In this document: positions 16,056-24,349 of the stretch, one piece after another
How positions within the stretch are numbered: the stretch's first letter is position 1
Layout of the letters: each line of letters begins with the position of its first letter
DNA from: Paracoccaceae bacterium
GTDB taxonomy: Bacteria > Pseudomonadota > Alphaproteobacteria > Rhodobacterales > Rhodobacteraceae
Reading direction: 5' to 3'
Assembly: GCA_024236495.1 (NCBI GenBank)
Contig: JACKKJ010000001.1
Coordinates: forward strand, 952,371 to 1,016,370
DNA: 64,000 bases
Notes under the pieces: model-generated
Seen by the model: the letters and a program-made list of their open reading frames with translations, nothing else
Databases searched by the model: none
What the model was told of the DNA's origin: nothing
Position numbers and translations under genes: made by a program

Positions 16056-18740
16056 ATGACTGCACCGCAACTCGCCGCAGAGCAGGCCGCAAGGGAGGAG
16101 TTCGCAGACGAACTCAAGCCCGGGACCAAGCTGTTGCAAGGGCAGTACACGATCACGCGCTTCATCAACAGCGGCGGCTTCGGGATCACCTATCTTGCGA
16201 AAGACAGCCTGGATCGGGACGTGGTGATCAAGGAATGCTTCCCCGGCAACTTCTGCCGGCGCAGCGATACGATCGTCGGGGCGCGGTCGCGCGCGCATCA
16301 GGCCGAATTCAAGTCGATCGTGAAGCTTTTCGTGCAGGAGGCGCGCAGCCTCGCCAAGCTTGTCCATCCCAACATCGTCGGCGTCCACCAGGTCTTCGAA
16401 GACAACGACACCGCCTACATGGCCATCGACTTCATCGACGGTCGCGACCTGCTGGACATGATCGAGAACCCGAAGGTCGAAATCGCGCCAGCGGCGATCG
16501 TCGAAATGACGCACAAGCTCTTGAAGGCGATCGGCTTCATCCATGACAACGGCATCCTGCACCGCGATATTTCGCCCGACAACATCCTGGTCAACAAGAC
16601 CGGGGAACCGATCCTGATCGATTTCGGCGCGGCGCGCGAGGAGGCGACCCGCAAGAGCCGCGCGCTGTCCGCGCTGCGCGTGGTCAAGGACGGATATTCG
16701 CCGCAGGAGTTCTACATCGCGGGCAGCGAACAGGGGCCGTGGAGCGATCTTTACGCTTTGGCGGCGACCCTTTACCACACGATCTCTGGTGAACCGCCGG
16801 CCAACAGCCAGGTCCGCCTCGCCGCGATCGCCGAAGGTGCAAACGACCCGTACGAACAGCTTGCCGGCCGCTACCCCGGCTACCCGGTCGGTTTCCTTGA
16901 GGCGATCGACAAGGCGATGCACGCGGTACCGCGCCGCCGGATCCAGTCGGCGGGCGACTGGCTGGAGATGCTGGCGAACCCCGCGCAGTCCCTTGTCGAG
17001 TCCGATCCCATGGTCGCTGTCTCGCGTTTGCTGCACTCTCAGATCCCTGATGAACCCCAACCGGTCGTCCTGGCGCAACCGGAGGCCCCCGAAGCAGAAC
17101 CTGTGAAGCCCGCCGCGCCCTTCGCCGATCTCAACGAACCACAGGGTGAGCCGGACGGAAGCGGGGGCGTCGAAGGCGCGTCGAAAGACGCGGACACGAC
17201 TGCGGAGCAGCCACAGCAGGAGGCCAAGGCAGAACCTGCGGCCGCATCGCCTGCCCCGGTCGCCGACGCGCATGTTCATCCGACCCGCATTTCGATGCGG
17301 CCGGCACCCGAGCCGCTGCCGAAGGTTCGGGGCGGGTCGGGCCGTGGTCTGCTGATGGGTCTTTCCGCGGTGGCGGTTCTGGCCGTCCTGGGCTTCGTCG
17401 TCCTGCGCATGGGCGAGACGGAAGTTGCGGCGCCAGAGCCCGAGACACCGGCGCCGGCTCAAGCGTCCGAAACCTCGGCCGCGTCGGCACTGCCCCTGCA
17501 ATCCACCGCGTCGCAATCCGCGACGACCACGAGCGCCGCGGCGGCAGATGCCCAACCGGTTGAAGCCGAAGGCAGCCCTGCGCCGCAAGCGGCGGCGGCG
17601 ACCGTTGGAAACGACACAACAGTGACATCCCCTGTCACGTCCGAAGACTCCGGGTCGGCCATGCCCGACCTCCCGGAAGCGGCCGAAACGCCTTTGACTG
17701 AGGGCCCGGACGCCACGCCCGAAGCCAGCCCCGAGGCAGCGACGGAAGCCGCGCCCGCGATCGTCGAGTACGTCGCGCCGGAAAAGGCGTCGGAAGATGC
17801 CACCGCGGCCGACGCCGGTACGACCGAAGCCGATGCGACCTCGGAGGAACCTTCCGGGTCGGCGGAATCGTCATCCGACGCGCCAGAGGCAGCCGCGTCG
17901 GAGGCAGTCACCGCACCCGAGGCTGAGTTGGCGACAGTCGCAGCGCAGACGGCTGAAGTCGAAACCGCAGCGGCGGTCGCGGAGGACACGCTTGCCACCG
18001 ACGCCGGTGTCGCCGGCGAGGAGCAGACGAGCGAGCCCGACGCCGCCGCAGTCGAGCAGGCCGCCGAGGCAGAGACCGTTGTCGCGGAACCGATCGAGGT
18101 CGCTGCGGCGGAGCCCGCCGCGCCCGCCACCTTGGCGCCCCTCGCGGACATGCAGGTCACCTTCGCCGTCTGGGATGTCATCGTCCCTTTCAAGACGCAG
18201 GTCCGTTCGGTCGGCGGCGTCAACTACGCGACGATCCGCTCGATCGACGAATCTACCGATTTCTCGATCGCAGGTGACTGGATCCAGGAGGGGACGACCA
18301 TCTTCTCGGTGAACGGGAACCCGGTTTCCCGGTCGCAGAACGTTGGCGCGCTTATCCTGCGCAACCTGACGGTCGAAAGAGACGGCATGGCCCGCGCCTC
18401 GGTTCGTATCAAGCTGCCTGGCGACAACCAGTACAACCGTGTGCAGTTGGCCGTTCCGGTCCTGCGGCGGACCGGTCTGGCCGGAGGCCTGATGTCTGAG
18501 GCACGTTTTGTCGACGACCAGTGGCAAGTGGTCGTTCGAGATACCGGTTCCGCACAGACGACCCTGCGTGCAGGTGACGTGATCCTTTCGGAGACCCAGA
18601 CGGGAACCGCGCTGGATCATGCCGACAGCCTGGAAGACCTGATCGCACGGCTTGCCGCCAGCGATCAGCGCACCGCCGATTTCGAGATCCTTCGCAACGG
18701 CACAAAGACCAACGCCAGCTATTCTCTGGCAACTCAGTAA
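16056..18740 (+). CDS. Transmembrane Ser/Thr protein kinase with periplasmic PDZ-like repeats
   Basis: An 894-residue Hanks-type kinase. The cytosolic catalytic domain (about residues 28-310) has the glycine loop NSGGFGITYLA (38-48), catalytic Lys59 in VVIKECFP, the HRD triad as HRDISPDN (169-176) and DFG at 189-191, so it should be active; YSPQEFY marks the activation/P+1 region. An acidic, Pro/Ala-rich juxtamembrane stretch leads to one transmembrane helix (about 431-451). Outside lies a ~240-residue Ala/Glu/Thr-rich low-complexity stalk, then a ~200-residue C-terminal module I read as two PDZ-like repeats (LRAGDVILS, SLEDLIARL). It leads a run with an FHA protein, a PP2C phosphatase and three LysM-SBP proteins. 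Target proteins are unknown. Confidence 0.9.
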   Translation: MTAPQLAAEQAAREEFADELKPGTKLLQGQYTITRFINSGGFGITYLAKDSLDRDVVIKECFPGNFCRRSDTIVGARSRAHQAEFKSIVKLFVQEARSLAKLVHPNIVGVHQVFEDNDTAYMAIDFIDGRDLLDMIENPKVEIAPAAIVEMTHKLLKAIGFIHDNGILHRDISPDNILVNKTGEPILIDFGAAREEATRKSRALSALRVVKDGYSPQEFYIAGSEQGPWSDLYALAATLYHTISGEPPANSQVRLAAIAEGANDPYEQLAGRYPGYPVGFLEAIDKAMHAVPRRRIQSAGDWLEMLANPAQSLVESDPMVAVSRLLHSQIPDEPQPVVLAQPEAPEAEPVKPAAPFADLNEPQGEPDGSGGVEGASKDADTTAEQPQQEAKAEPAAASPAPVADAHVHPTRISMRPAPEPLPKVRGGSGRGLLMGLSAVAVLAVLGFVVLRMGETEVAAPEPETPAPAQASETSAASALPLQSTASQSATTTSAAAADAQPVEAEGSPAPQAAAATVGNDTTVTSPVTSEDSGSAMPDLPEAAETPLTEGPDATPEASPEAATEAAPAIVEYVAPEKASEDATAADAGTTEADATSEEPSGSAESSSDAPEAAASEAVTAPEAELATVAAQTAEVETAAAVAEDTLATDAGVAGEEQTSEPDAAAVEQAAEAETVVAEPIEVAAAEPAAPATLAPLADMQVTFAVWDVIVPFKTQVRSVGGVNYATIRSIDESTDFSIAGDWIQEGTTIFSVNGNPVSRSQNVGALILRNLTVERDGMARASVRIKLPGDNQYNRVQLAVPVLRRTGLAGGLMSEARFVDDQWQVVVRDTGSAQTTLRAGDVILSETQTGTALDHADSLEDLIARLAASDQRTADFEILRNGTKTNASYSLATQ

Positions 18741-18834
18741 TCCTTGGCCGGGGCGTCCGGCAAAGGTCGTTTCAGTACGAGTGATATGGCGCTTTTTGCG
18801 CGCGAAACGAATTCTGAAATGCGAGGTCAAGAAA

Positions 18835-19863
18835 ATGCGTATCAGACCGTTGGCGGGGCTCAGCGAGAGAGGTTTTTCGTTTGATCTCGTCTCCCGCAAG
18901 AAGACGGCACGCGCCGAGGAGGCCCCTGAGGCGGGCGCCGAACACGAAGCGCCCACCGGCAACCCGACACTGCAGCTGACCGATCCGATCCTCGACGATC
19001 CGGACCTTATGGTCGAGCCGTTCGAAACGGTCCTGCAGCAGCTGCGCGGTACGGTCGAGGCCGAGCGCCAGGATGCCGCCGACAATGAGGTCATGGCGGC
19101 CGCGAAGGCCGCGGTCGCGACGCCTCAGGAGACCGACATGGCCGATGAGCTGAGCGAGGATCTTGACCCTGAGCCGGAACCCGAACCCGAGCCGGCACCA
19201 ATGCCGATACGGGCAGCTGCCCCCGTGACCAACCTCGAGTCCATGCGTGAACCGATCGCGGAAATCCTGCGCCTGATGCCGGAAAACGCAGTCAAGCCGA
19301 CCCCTGTCGCAGCGCCCGAACCCGCCCCGACACCCGCCCCGGTGATCGCGGCCGTGCCCCTGCCGCGGTCCGAGACCCCGCAGCCGGAAGCGGCTGCGAC
19401 GCCGCGCCGCGGCAGCCGCGTCAAGACGACATTCCTTGGCTTCGAGCGATCGGACGGTCGGATCGAGGATGTCTTCCTGCGCGAAGCAGAGGCGAAGACC
19501 AACACCGGGCGGACCGAATTCCCGTTCGGCTGGGTCGTAATCATCAAGGGCCCGGGTCGCGGCAACGCGATCGCCATCGGGGCCGGTGTATCCCAGATCG
19601 GGCGTGGCGACGACCAGGCGATCCAGCTTGATTTCGGCGACAACTCGATTTCGCGCGAGAACCACGCGGCGATCGCCTTCGACCCCGAGGACCGCAAGTT
19701 CTACCTCGGTCATGGCGGCAAGGCCAACATCGTCCGCCTCAATGGAAAACCCGTTCTGAGCACCGAACCGCTTTCGGATGGCGACCTGATCCGGATTGGT
19801 GAAACCACGATGACATTCGTTGCGTTCTGCGGCGAGGACTTCATCTGGGAAAATGAGCAGTAG
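18835..19863 (+). CDS. FHA domain protein
   Basis: A 342-residue soluble protein. The N-terminal two-thirds is low in complexity, with an acidic Glu-Pro repeat (PEPEPEPEPAP, about residues 115-125) and Pro/Ala linkers. The C-terminal ~110 residues form a forkhead-associated domain, with the phosphothreonine-binding residues in SQIGRGDDQ (Gly-Arg) and NSISRENHAAI (Ser...His). It should read phosphorylation by the kinase encoded 95 bases upstream and be reset by the phosphatase 13 bases downstream. GAGG lies 8 bases before the ATG. No catalytic domain is attached, so it is an adaptor. Confidence 0.88.
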   Translation: MRIRPLAGLSERGFSFDLVSRKKTARAEEAPEAGAEHEAPTGNPTLQLTDPILDDPDLMVEPFETVLQQLRGTVEAERQDAADNEVMAAAKAAVATPQETDMADELSEDLDPEPEPEPEPAPMPIRAAAPVTNLESMREPIAEILRLMPENAVKPTPVAAPEPAPTPAPVIAAVPLPRSETPQPEAAATPRRGSRVKTTFLGFERSDGRIEDVFLREAEAKTNTGRTEFPFGWVVIIKGPGRGNAIAIGAGVSQIGRGDDQAIQLDFGDNSISRENHAAIAFDPEDRKFYLGHGGKANIVRLNGKPVLSTEPLSDGDLIRIGETTMTFVAFCGEDFIWENEQ

Positions 19864-19876
19864 GGACGTAATAACA

Positions 19877-20644
19877 ATGCGTTATGACGTAGCTACAGCC
19901 ATCAACAAGGGCAGGCGGGAATATCAGGAAGATGCGGTCGCAACCGCATTCCTGAAGGACCATGCCCTTGGCTTCGCCGTCCTTGCGGATGGGATGGGTG
20001 GACACGCCGCCGGCGATGTCGCAAGCAACATCGTCGTGACCGAGGTCTCCCGCGGGCTGAAGGCGCGACTGCAGCCGAACGCCTTGAAGGATGAGGATAT
20101 TCCCTTCATCCTCCGCGAGGTCACGACAGCGGCAAACGACACGATCGCTTCCTATGTTGCCGCAAATCGGGAAGTCTCCGGCATGGGCACGACGCTGATC
20201 GCGCCGGTCTTGGTTGGAGATCGCCTCCACTGGATCTCGGTCGGGGACTCTCCGCTTTACGTCTTCAGCGAAGGGCGTCTGAGACAGGTGAACGAAGATC
20301 ACTCGATGGCGCCCCAGATCGACCTCATGGTGCGCACCGGGATGCTCGATCCGGAAGCTGCGCGCAACCACCCGGACCGCAACTGTCTCACTTCGGTTCT
20401 GATGGGGGCTCCGATCCCCCGCATCGACTGCGGCAAGGAACCTGTGGAGCTGCATCCGGGCGACATAGTGATCGCCTCGAGCGATGGCCTTCAGTTTCTT
20501 TCCGACATCGAGATTCAGCAAGTCATTGATCGCTACAAGGAACAAAGCTGCGCCGAATTGGCAAAGGCGCTGATGGCAGAGGTCCAGTCCCTGGAAGACC
20601 CGGATCAGGACAACATCTCTTTCGCCGTCATCAAGGTCAGTTAA
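19877..20644 (+). CDS. PP2C-type Ser/Thr phosphatase
   Basis: A 255-residue metal-dependent phosphatase of the PPM/PP2C family, length of a minimal catalytic domain. The metal-binding motifs are intact: RREYQEDA (motif 1), LADGMGGHAAGDVAS (motif 2), GMGTTLIAPV, WISVGDSPLYVF, ASSDGLQFLS and the final DQDNISF. It is expected to reverse the kinase encoded two genes upstream. AGGGA lies about 11 bases before the chosen ATG, only 13 bases after the FHA gene. Kinase, FHA and PP2C in one operon match the TPP switch of type VI secretion, but no T6SS gene is near. Confidence 0.93.
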   Translation: MRYDVATAINKGRREYQEDAVATAFLKDHALGFAVLADGMGGHAAGDVASNIVVTEVSRGLKARLQPNALKDEDIPFILREVTTAANDTIASYVAANREVSGMGTTLIAPVLVGDRLHWISVGDSPLYVFSEGRLRQVNEDHSMAPQIDLMVRTGMLDPEAARNHPDRNCLTSVLMGAPIPRIDCGKEPVELHPGDIVIASSDGLQFLSDIEIQQVIDRYKEQSCAELAKALMAEVQSLEDPDQDNISFAVIKVS

Positions 20645-20759
20645 CGAGTTCGCGGCCGCCTTCCCAGGTAGCCAATCCCGAAAAAACCACACGATCTGGC
20701 CGGCCCCGAGGGCGCCGAATGGATCGTTGCAACCAAATGCTTAGGAAAGGGCGCACACG

Positions 20760-21857
20760 ATGCGAACGGACATCCAGACGCTTCTTGCGGTCAGCTTCAT
20801 CGCGCTGTCGGCCGGCACGAACCTTGCCGCCGCGCAAGAGGCGTGTTCGACCTACACGATCCAGCGCGGCGACACATTGACCAACATCTCGAAACGCGCC
20901 TATGGCAACGGGGACTTCTCGAAAATCTTCCTCGCAAACCGCGCGACCATCGGCAACAACCCGAACCTGATCGAGGTCGGCCAGCAGATCGAACTTCCCT
21001 GCAACGAAACCGCAGCACCCGCGCAGGAGGCCCCGGCCACCGAGACGGTCGTCGCGGCAGAGGCTGCCCCCGCGGCACAGCCGACAGCGGCCGCGCTGAC
21101 CGAAATCGCCTTTGTGACCGGCAACGACTATCCGCCCTTCACCGGGGAGGATCTTCCCGATGGAGGCATTTTCACCAAGCTGGTGCGCACCGCCATGCTT
21201 CGTGGCGACAAGAAACAGGACTACTCCATCGACTTTGTGAACGACTGGAGTTCGCATCTTGACAGCCTGCTTCCGCGCCAGGCTTTCGATGCGACATTTC
21301 CCTGGAGCCGGCCGGACTGCGAAAACCTCGAAACGCTTTCGCCCAAGGACGCCTATCGCTGCACCGACTTCAACTTCTCCGAGTCGTTCTACGAAATCGT
21401 TGACGGCTTCTTTGCCGTGAAGGGTAGCGGGCTGGAGAATGCGCAGACATACGAAGACTACGTCGGCAAGCGTATCTGCCGCCCGGAAAGCTATTCCCTG
21501 TCTGGCCTGACATCGGTCGGTCTTGTCGAACCGGCAATCACGCTTGTTCGCCCGACCTCGGTCGCCGACTGCTTCGAGGGGCTCGCCACCGGCACCGTGG
21601 ATATCGCCCATCTTGAGGTTCAGGTCGCATCCGACGCGCTGGCGGATCTTGGTCTGAAGAATGACATCGTCGAAGACCCGCACCTGGCGCAGGTCAAGAC
21701 GCTGCGTGTGATGGTCCACAAGTCGAACCCGCACAGCGCAGAGATCCTCGACCTGATCAATCGCGGCCTCACCGAGATGCGGGAGAGCGGCGAATGGTTC
21801 GACATCGTTTCCGCCGGGCTCATGGCCCAGACCGAGGAGGAAATGAAGAAGAACTGA
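20760..21857 (+). CDS. Exported LysM - solute-binding (SBP family 3) fusion, copy 1
   Basis: A 365-residue periplasmic protein. A Sec signal (about residues 1-25, cleavage after AAAQ or so) is followed by a LysM domain with YTIQRGDTLTNISKRAYG and VGQQIELPC, bracketed by a Cys at each end. After a ~45-residue Ala/Glu/Pro linker comes a bacterial extracellular solute-binding type-3-like domain (ITGNDYPPF-like strand, GGIFTKLVRTAM, FPWSRPDC, GLTEMRESGEWFDIV). It begins 115 bases after the phosphatase. LysM would tether it to peptidoglycan; the ligand is unknown and no transporter is linked, so sensing rather than uptake is likely. Confidence 0.87.
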   Translation: MRTDIQTLLAVSFIALSAGTNLAAAQEACSTYTIQRGDTLTNISKRAYGNGDFSKIFLANRATIGNNPNLIEVGQQIELPCNETAAPAQEAPATETVVAAEAAPAAQPTAAALTEIAFVTGNDYPPFTGEDLPDGGIFTKLVRTAMLRGDKKQDYSIDFVNDWSSHLDSLLPRQAFDATFPWSRPDCENLETLSPKDAYRCTDFNFSESFYEIVDGFFAVKGSGLENAQTYEDYVGKRICRPESYSLSGLTSVGLVEPAITLVRPTSVADCFEGLATGTVDIAHLEVQVASDALADLGLKNDIVEDPHLAQVKTLRVMVHKSNPHSAEILDLINRGLTEMRESGEWFDIVSAGLMAQTEEEMKKN

Positions 21858-21973
21858 CCCCGCGCCCGGCACTGTCGGGCCGGGCCCAGAACAGCAGAGA
21901 GACCCGCCACATCAGCAACCCAAATGAAGGGCCACCCCGCATGGGAAGGCCAGGAACCGAAAGGAGATCAGCC

Positions 21974-23074
21974 ATGATCTTGCGCTCAACCCTCAAAGCA
22001 CTTCCCGCGTCGGCGCTTTTCGCCGCGACGCTGTTCGGAGCCGCATCGGCGCAGCAGGCCTGCTCGACCTATGTCGTGCAGGAAGGCGACACCATCGGCA
22101 ACATTGCGATCAAGGCCTATGGCACGCTTGATTATCAGATCGTGTTCAACGCCAACCGCGACAAGATTGGCAACGACATTTCGGGACTGAAGCCGGGGAC
22201 CGAGCTGGTTCTGCCATGCGCCGACGGGCGACTAACAGCCGACGCCGCGGCCCCGGATGTGGAGAAGTCGACCCAGGCCTCCGCCAGTCTCTCGACCAAC
22301 GAGATCGACGACTACAAGCCCAAGGTCAAGTTCGTGACAGGCGGCGACTGGTATCCCTTTGCCGATGAAGGCCTGACCGGCGGTGGCTTCCTCGTCCGTC
22401 TCGTGGAAACGGCGATGCACCGTGCTGGCAACAACCGCGACTATCTGGTCGGTTGGGTCGATGACTGGGATTCCCACATGACGGTGCTTCTGCCCTTCAA
22501 CGCCTACGACCTGAGCATCGCCTGGTATGTCCCCGACTGCACGAAGACGGACTCCATGTCTGAGATGACGCACGACTTCTGCGACAACTTCGTTTTCTCC
22601 AAACCGCTCTATGACGCCGTATTCGGCTTCTTTACGCGCGCCGACAGCCCCTACGCGGGAGCCAAGACCCTGCCGGACTTCGCTGGCGCGCGGATCTGTC
22701 GTTCCGAAGGCTATTCGATGCATGACCTCGATGAGGCCGGGCTGATTGAACCGGCGGTCACGATCTCGATTCCGCCGATGATCGGCGATTGCGCCGAGGG
22801 CGTGATGCAGGGGCTTTACGACGTGATGTCGGTGGAATCGCAAGCGATGGTCTCCGTCCGCAAGGAACTCGGGCTGGGAGACGAGTTCGTTGAGAGCCCC
22901 TTCGTGACCTCTATTCAGGCGATCTCGGCCATGGGCTCAAAATCAAACCCGCGGGCTCTCGAGTTCATCGAAGAGCTGAACGCCGGCCTCGACGAGATGC
23001 GCGAGAGCGGCGAGTGGTACGACATCGTCGCGAGCTCGCTCAAGGAAGCGAACGAGAAACTGGCTGAGAACTGA
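21974..23074 (+). CDS. Exported LysM - solute-binding (SBP family 3) fusion, copy 2
   Basis: A 366-residue paralogue of its neighbours on both sides. After the signal peptide (ending GAASAQ) comes the Cys-bracketed LysM (CSTYVVQEGDTIGN ... ELVLPC), a linker shorter in Ala/Pro than in copy 1, and the SBP-3 domain with VTGGDWYPFADEGLTGGGF, DWDSHMTVLLPFNAYDLSIA and a terminal EMRESGEWYDIVAS helix. AAGGAGATCAGCC precedes the ATG, one of the best ribosome-binding sites in the window; the open frame before it is non-coding. Ligand-pocket residues differ from copies 1 and 3, which suggests different ligands or a heteromeric complex. Confidence 0.87.
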   Translation: MILRSTLKALPASALFAATLFGAASAQQACSTYVVQEGDTIGNIAIKAYGTLDYQIVFNANRDKIGNDISGLKPGTELVLPCADGRLTADAAAPDVEKSTQASASLSTNEIDDYKPKVKFVTGGDWYPFADEGLTGGGFLVRLVETAMHRAGNNRDYLVGWVDDWDSHMTVLLPFNAYDLSIAWYVPDCTKTDSMSEMTHDFCDNFVFSKPLYDAVFGFFTRADSPYAGAKTLPDFAGARICRSEGYSMHDLDEAGLIEPAVTISIPPMIGDCAEGVMQGLYDVMSVESQAMVSVRKELGLGDEFVESPFVTSIQAISAMGSKSNPRALEFIEELNAGLDEMRESGEWYDIVASSLKEANEKLAEN

Positions 23075-23082
23075 GTTCTGAA

Positions 23083-23109
23083 GTGTTGACCGGGTCATCC
23101 GGTCAACAC
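23083..23109 (+). repeat. Strong hairpin between LysM-SBP copies 2 and 3
   Basis: A perfect 11-base-pair inverted repeat, GTGTTGACCGG / CCGGTCAACAC, with a 5-base loop starts 8 bases after the copy-2 stop. It is followed by a C-run, not a T-run, so it is more likely a transcript-stabilising or processing element, or an operator, than a rho-independent terminator. Confidence 0.7.
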
Positions 23110-23167
23110 CCCCCCTTGCCCGCGGGCCCCCTGGCCCCGCACCACCCAGAAAGACGGAGACTGAAAC

Positions 23168-24271
23168 ATGGAATTTCGCCCCCTCCTCGCCCGTATCGCG
23201 GCAGCCGGAACGGCCGCGCTGCTACTCGGAACTTCGGCATTCGCTCAGGAAGCCTGTACCGCCTACACCGTGAAAGATGGCGATACGCTCGGATCCATCG
23301 CCCAGGCGGCCTACGGTACGGGCGACTATCAGAATATCTTCAACGCCAACCGCGAGGTCATCGGTGACAATCCGGCTGGCCTTTCCAGCGGTACCGTTCT
23401 CAACCTGCCTTGCGAAGACGGGTCGATCGCCGGTGATGCAACGGCCGCTCAGATCATCGAAGAGCAGAACAAGATTGCCGCATCGAAGCCGAAATCGAAC
23501 GCGTATGAACCGCCCGTGAAGTTCCTTGCCGGCGGCAACTATGCCCCGTTCAGCGACGAGGCCCTGGAAGGCGGCGGCTTCCTTGTCCGCCTGGCGCAGA
23601 CCGCGATGCATCGGGGCGGCAACACCCGCGACTACGCGACAGCCTTTGTCAACGACTGGGGCTCGCACCTCGATACGCTCCTGCCCACCGGCGCCTTCGA
23701 TGTGGGCCTTGGCTGGTACATGCCGAACTGCGAGAAACGCGACCTCCTGAGCGACTCGATGCGTTACCGCTGCGATCAGTTCGACTCCACCCTGCCTGTC
23801 TATGAACCGGTTGTCGGCTACTACACCACGAAGGAAAGCCCCTTCGCCGCCGCAACGAGCTTCGAAGACTACAAGGGCGCCCGTATCTGCCGGATGGATG
23901 GCTACTTCACCTTTGATCTCGAAGAAGAAGGCCTGGCCCCTCCGGCCATCGAACTGGTCCGGCCGGTCCTGCCCGAAGACTGCATGGAAGCATTGATGAC
24001 GGGTGCGGCCGACGTGGCCGGCATGGAAGTGCAGTCGGCGGCGGACGCGATCGCCAAGCTTGGAATCGGATCAGACGTGGTCGAGAACCCGAGCCTGTCG
24101 AAAGTGCTGTCGATGTCCTTCATCACCCACAAGTCGAACCCGTTCGGCAAGCAGTACATCACCTTGCTGAACCGCGGCCTGACCGAAATGCGCAATACCG
24201 GCGAATGGTATGCGATCATCTCGAGCACGCTGGAGGAGCACAACAAGAAGCTCATGGAAATGGCGAACTGA
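23168..24271 (+). CDS. Exported LysM - solute-binding (SBP family 3) fusion, copy 3
   Basis: A 367-residue paralogue of the two preceding genes, closer to copy 2 than to copy 1 by eye (GGGFLVRLAQTAMHRGGNTRDY versus GGGFLVRLVETAMHRAGNNRDY). Signal peptide to about residue 26 (ending SAFAQ), LysM with YTVKDGDTLGSIAQAAYG closed by LNLPC, a short linker, then the SBP-3 domain starting at VKFLAGGNYAPFSDEAL and ending GLTEMRNTGEWYAIISS. CGGAGACTGAAAC precedes the ATG. It is the last gene of the plus-strand run, facing the GTPase operon, with a hairpin between. Confidence 0.87.
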   Translation: MEFRPLLARIAAAGTAALLLGTSAFAQEACTAYTVKDGDTLGSIAQAAYGTGDYQNIFNANREVIGDNPAGLSSGTVLNLPCEDGSIAGDATAAQIIEEQNKIAASKPKSNAYEPPVKFLAGGNYAPFSDEALEGGGFLVRLAQTAMHRGGNTRDYATAFVNDWGSHLDTLLPTGAFDVGLGWYMPNCEKRDLLSDSMRYRCDQFDSTLPVYEPVVGYYTTKESPFAAATSFEDYKGARICRMDGYFTFDLEEEGLAPPAIELVRPVLPEDCMEALMTGAADVAGMEVQSAADAIAKLGIGSDVVENPSLSKVLSMSFITHKSNPFGKQYITLLNRGLTEMRNTGEWYAIISSTLEEHNKKLMEMAN

Positions 24272-24296
24272 CGGCGCAAATCCAGCGCATTGAACA

Positions 24297-24323
24297 GGGG
24301 CCCACGCCGGTGGCGCGGGCCCC
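24297..24323. terminator. Hairpin between the converging kinase and GTPase operons
   Basis: GGGGCCC and GGGCCCC enclose a 13-base GC-rich loop in the 78-base gap between two converging genes. There is no good T-run on either side (ATACGTCTT on the plus strand), so this is a probable but weak bidirectional terminator. Confidence 0.45.
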
Positions 24324-24349
24324 ATACGTCTTAGCAGAACGACTTCGCG

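Noticed and set aside
16056..20644. Type VI secretion regulatory locus
   Set aside because: Kinase, FHA and PP2C are the parts of the T6SS switch, but none of the structural T6SS genes occurs in the 64 kb.
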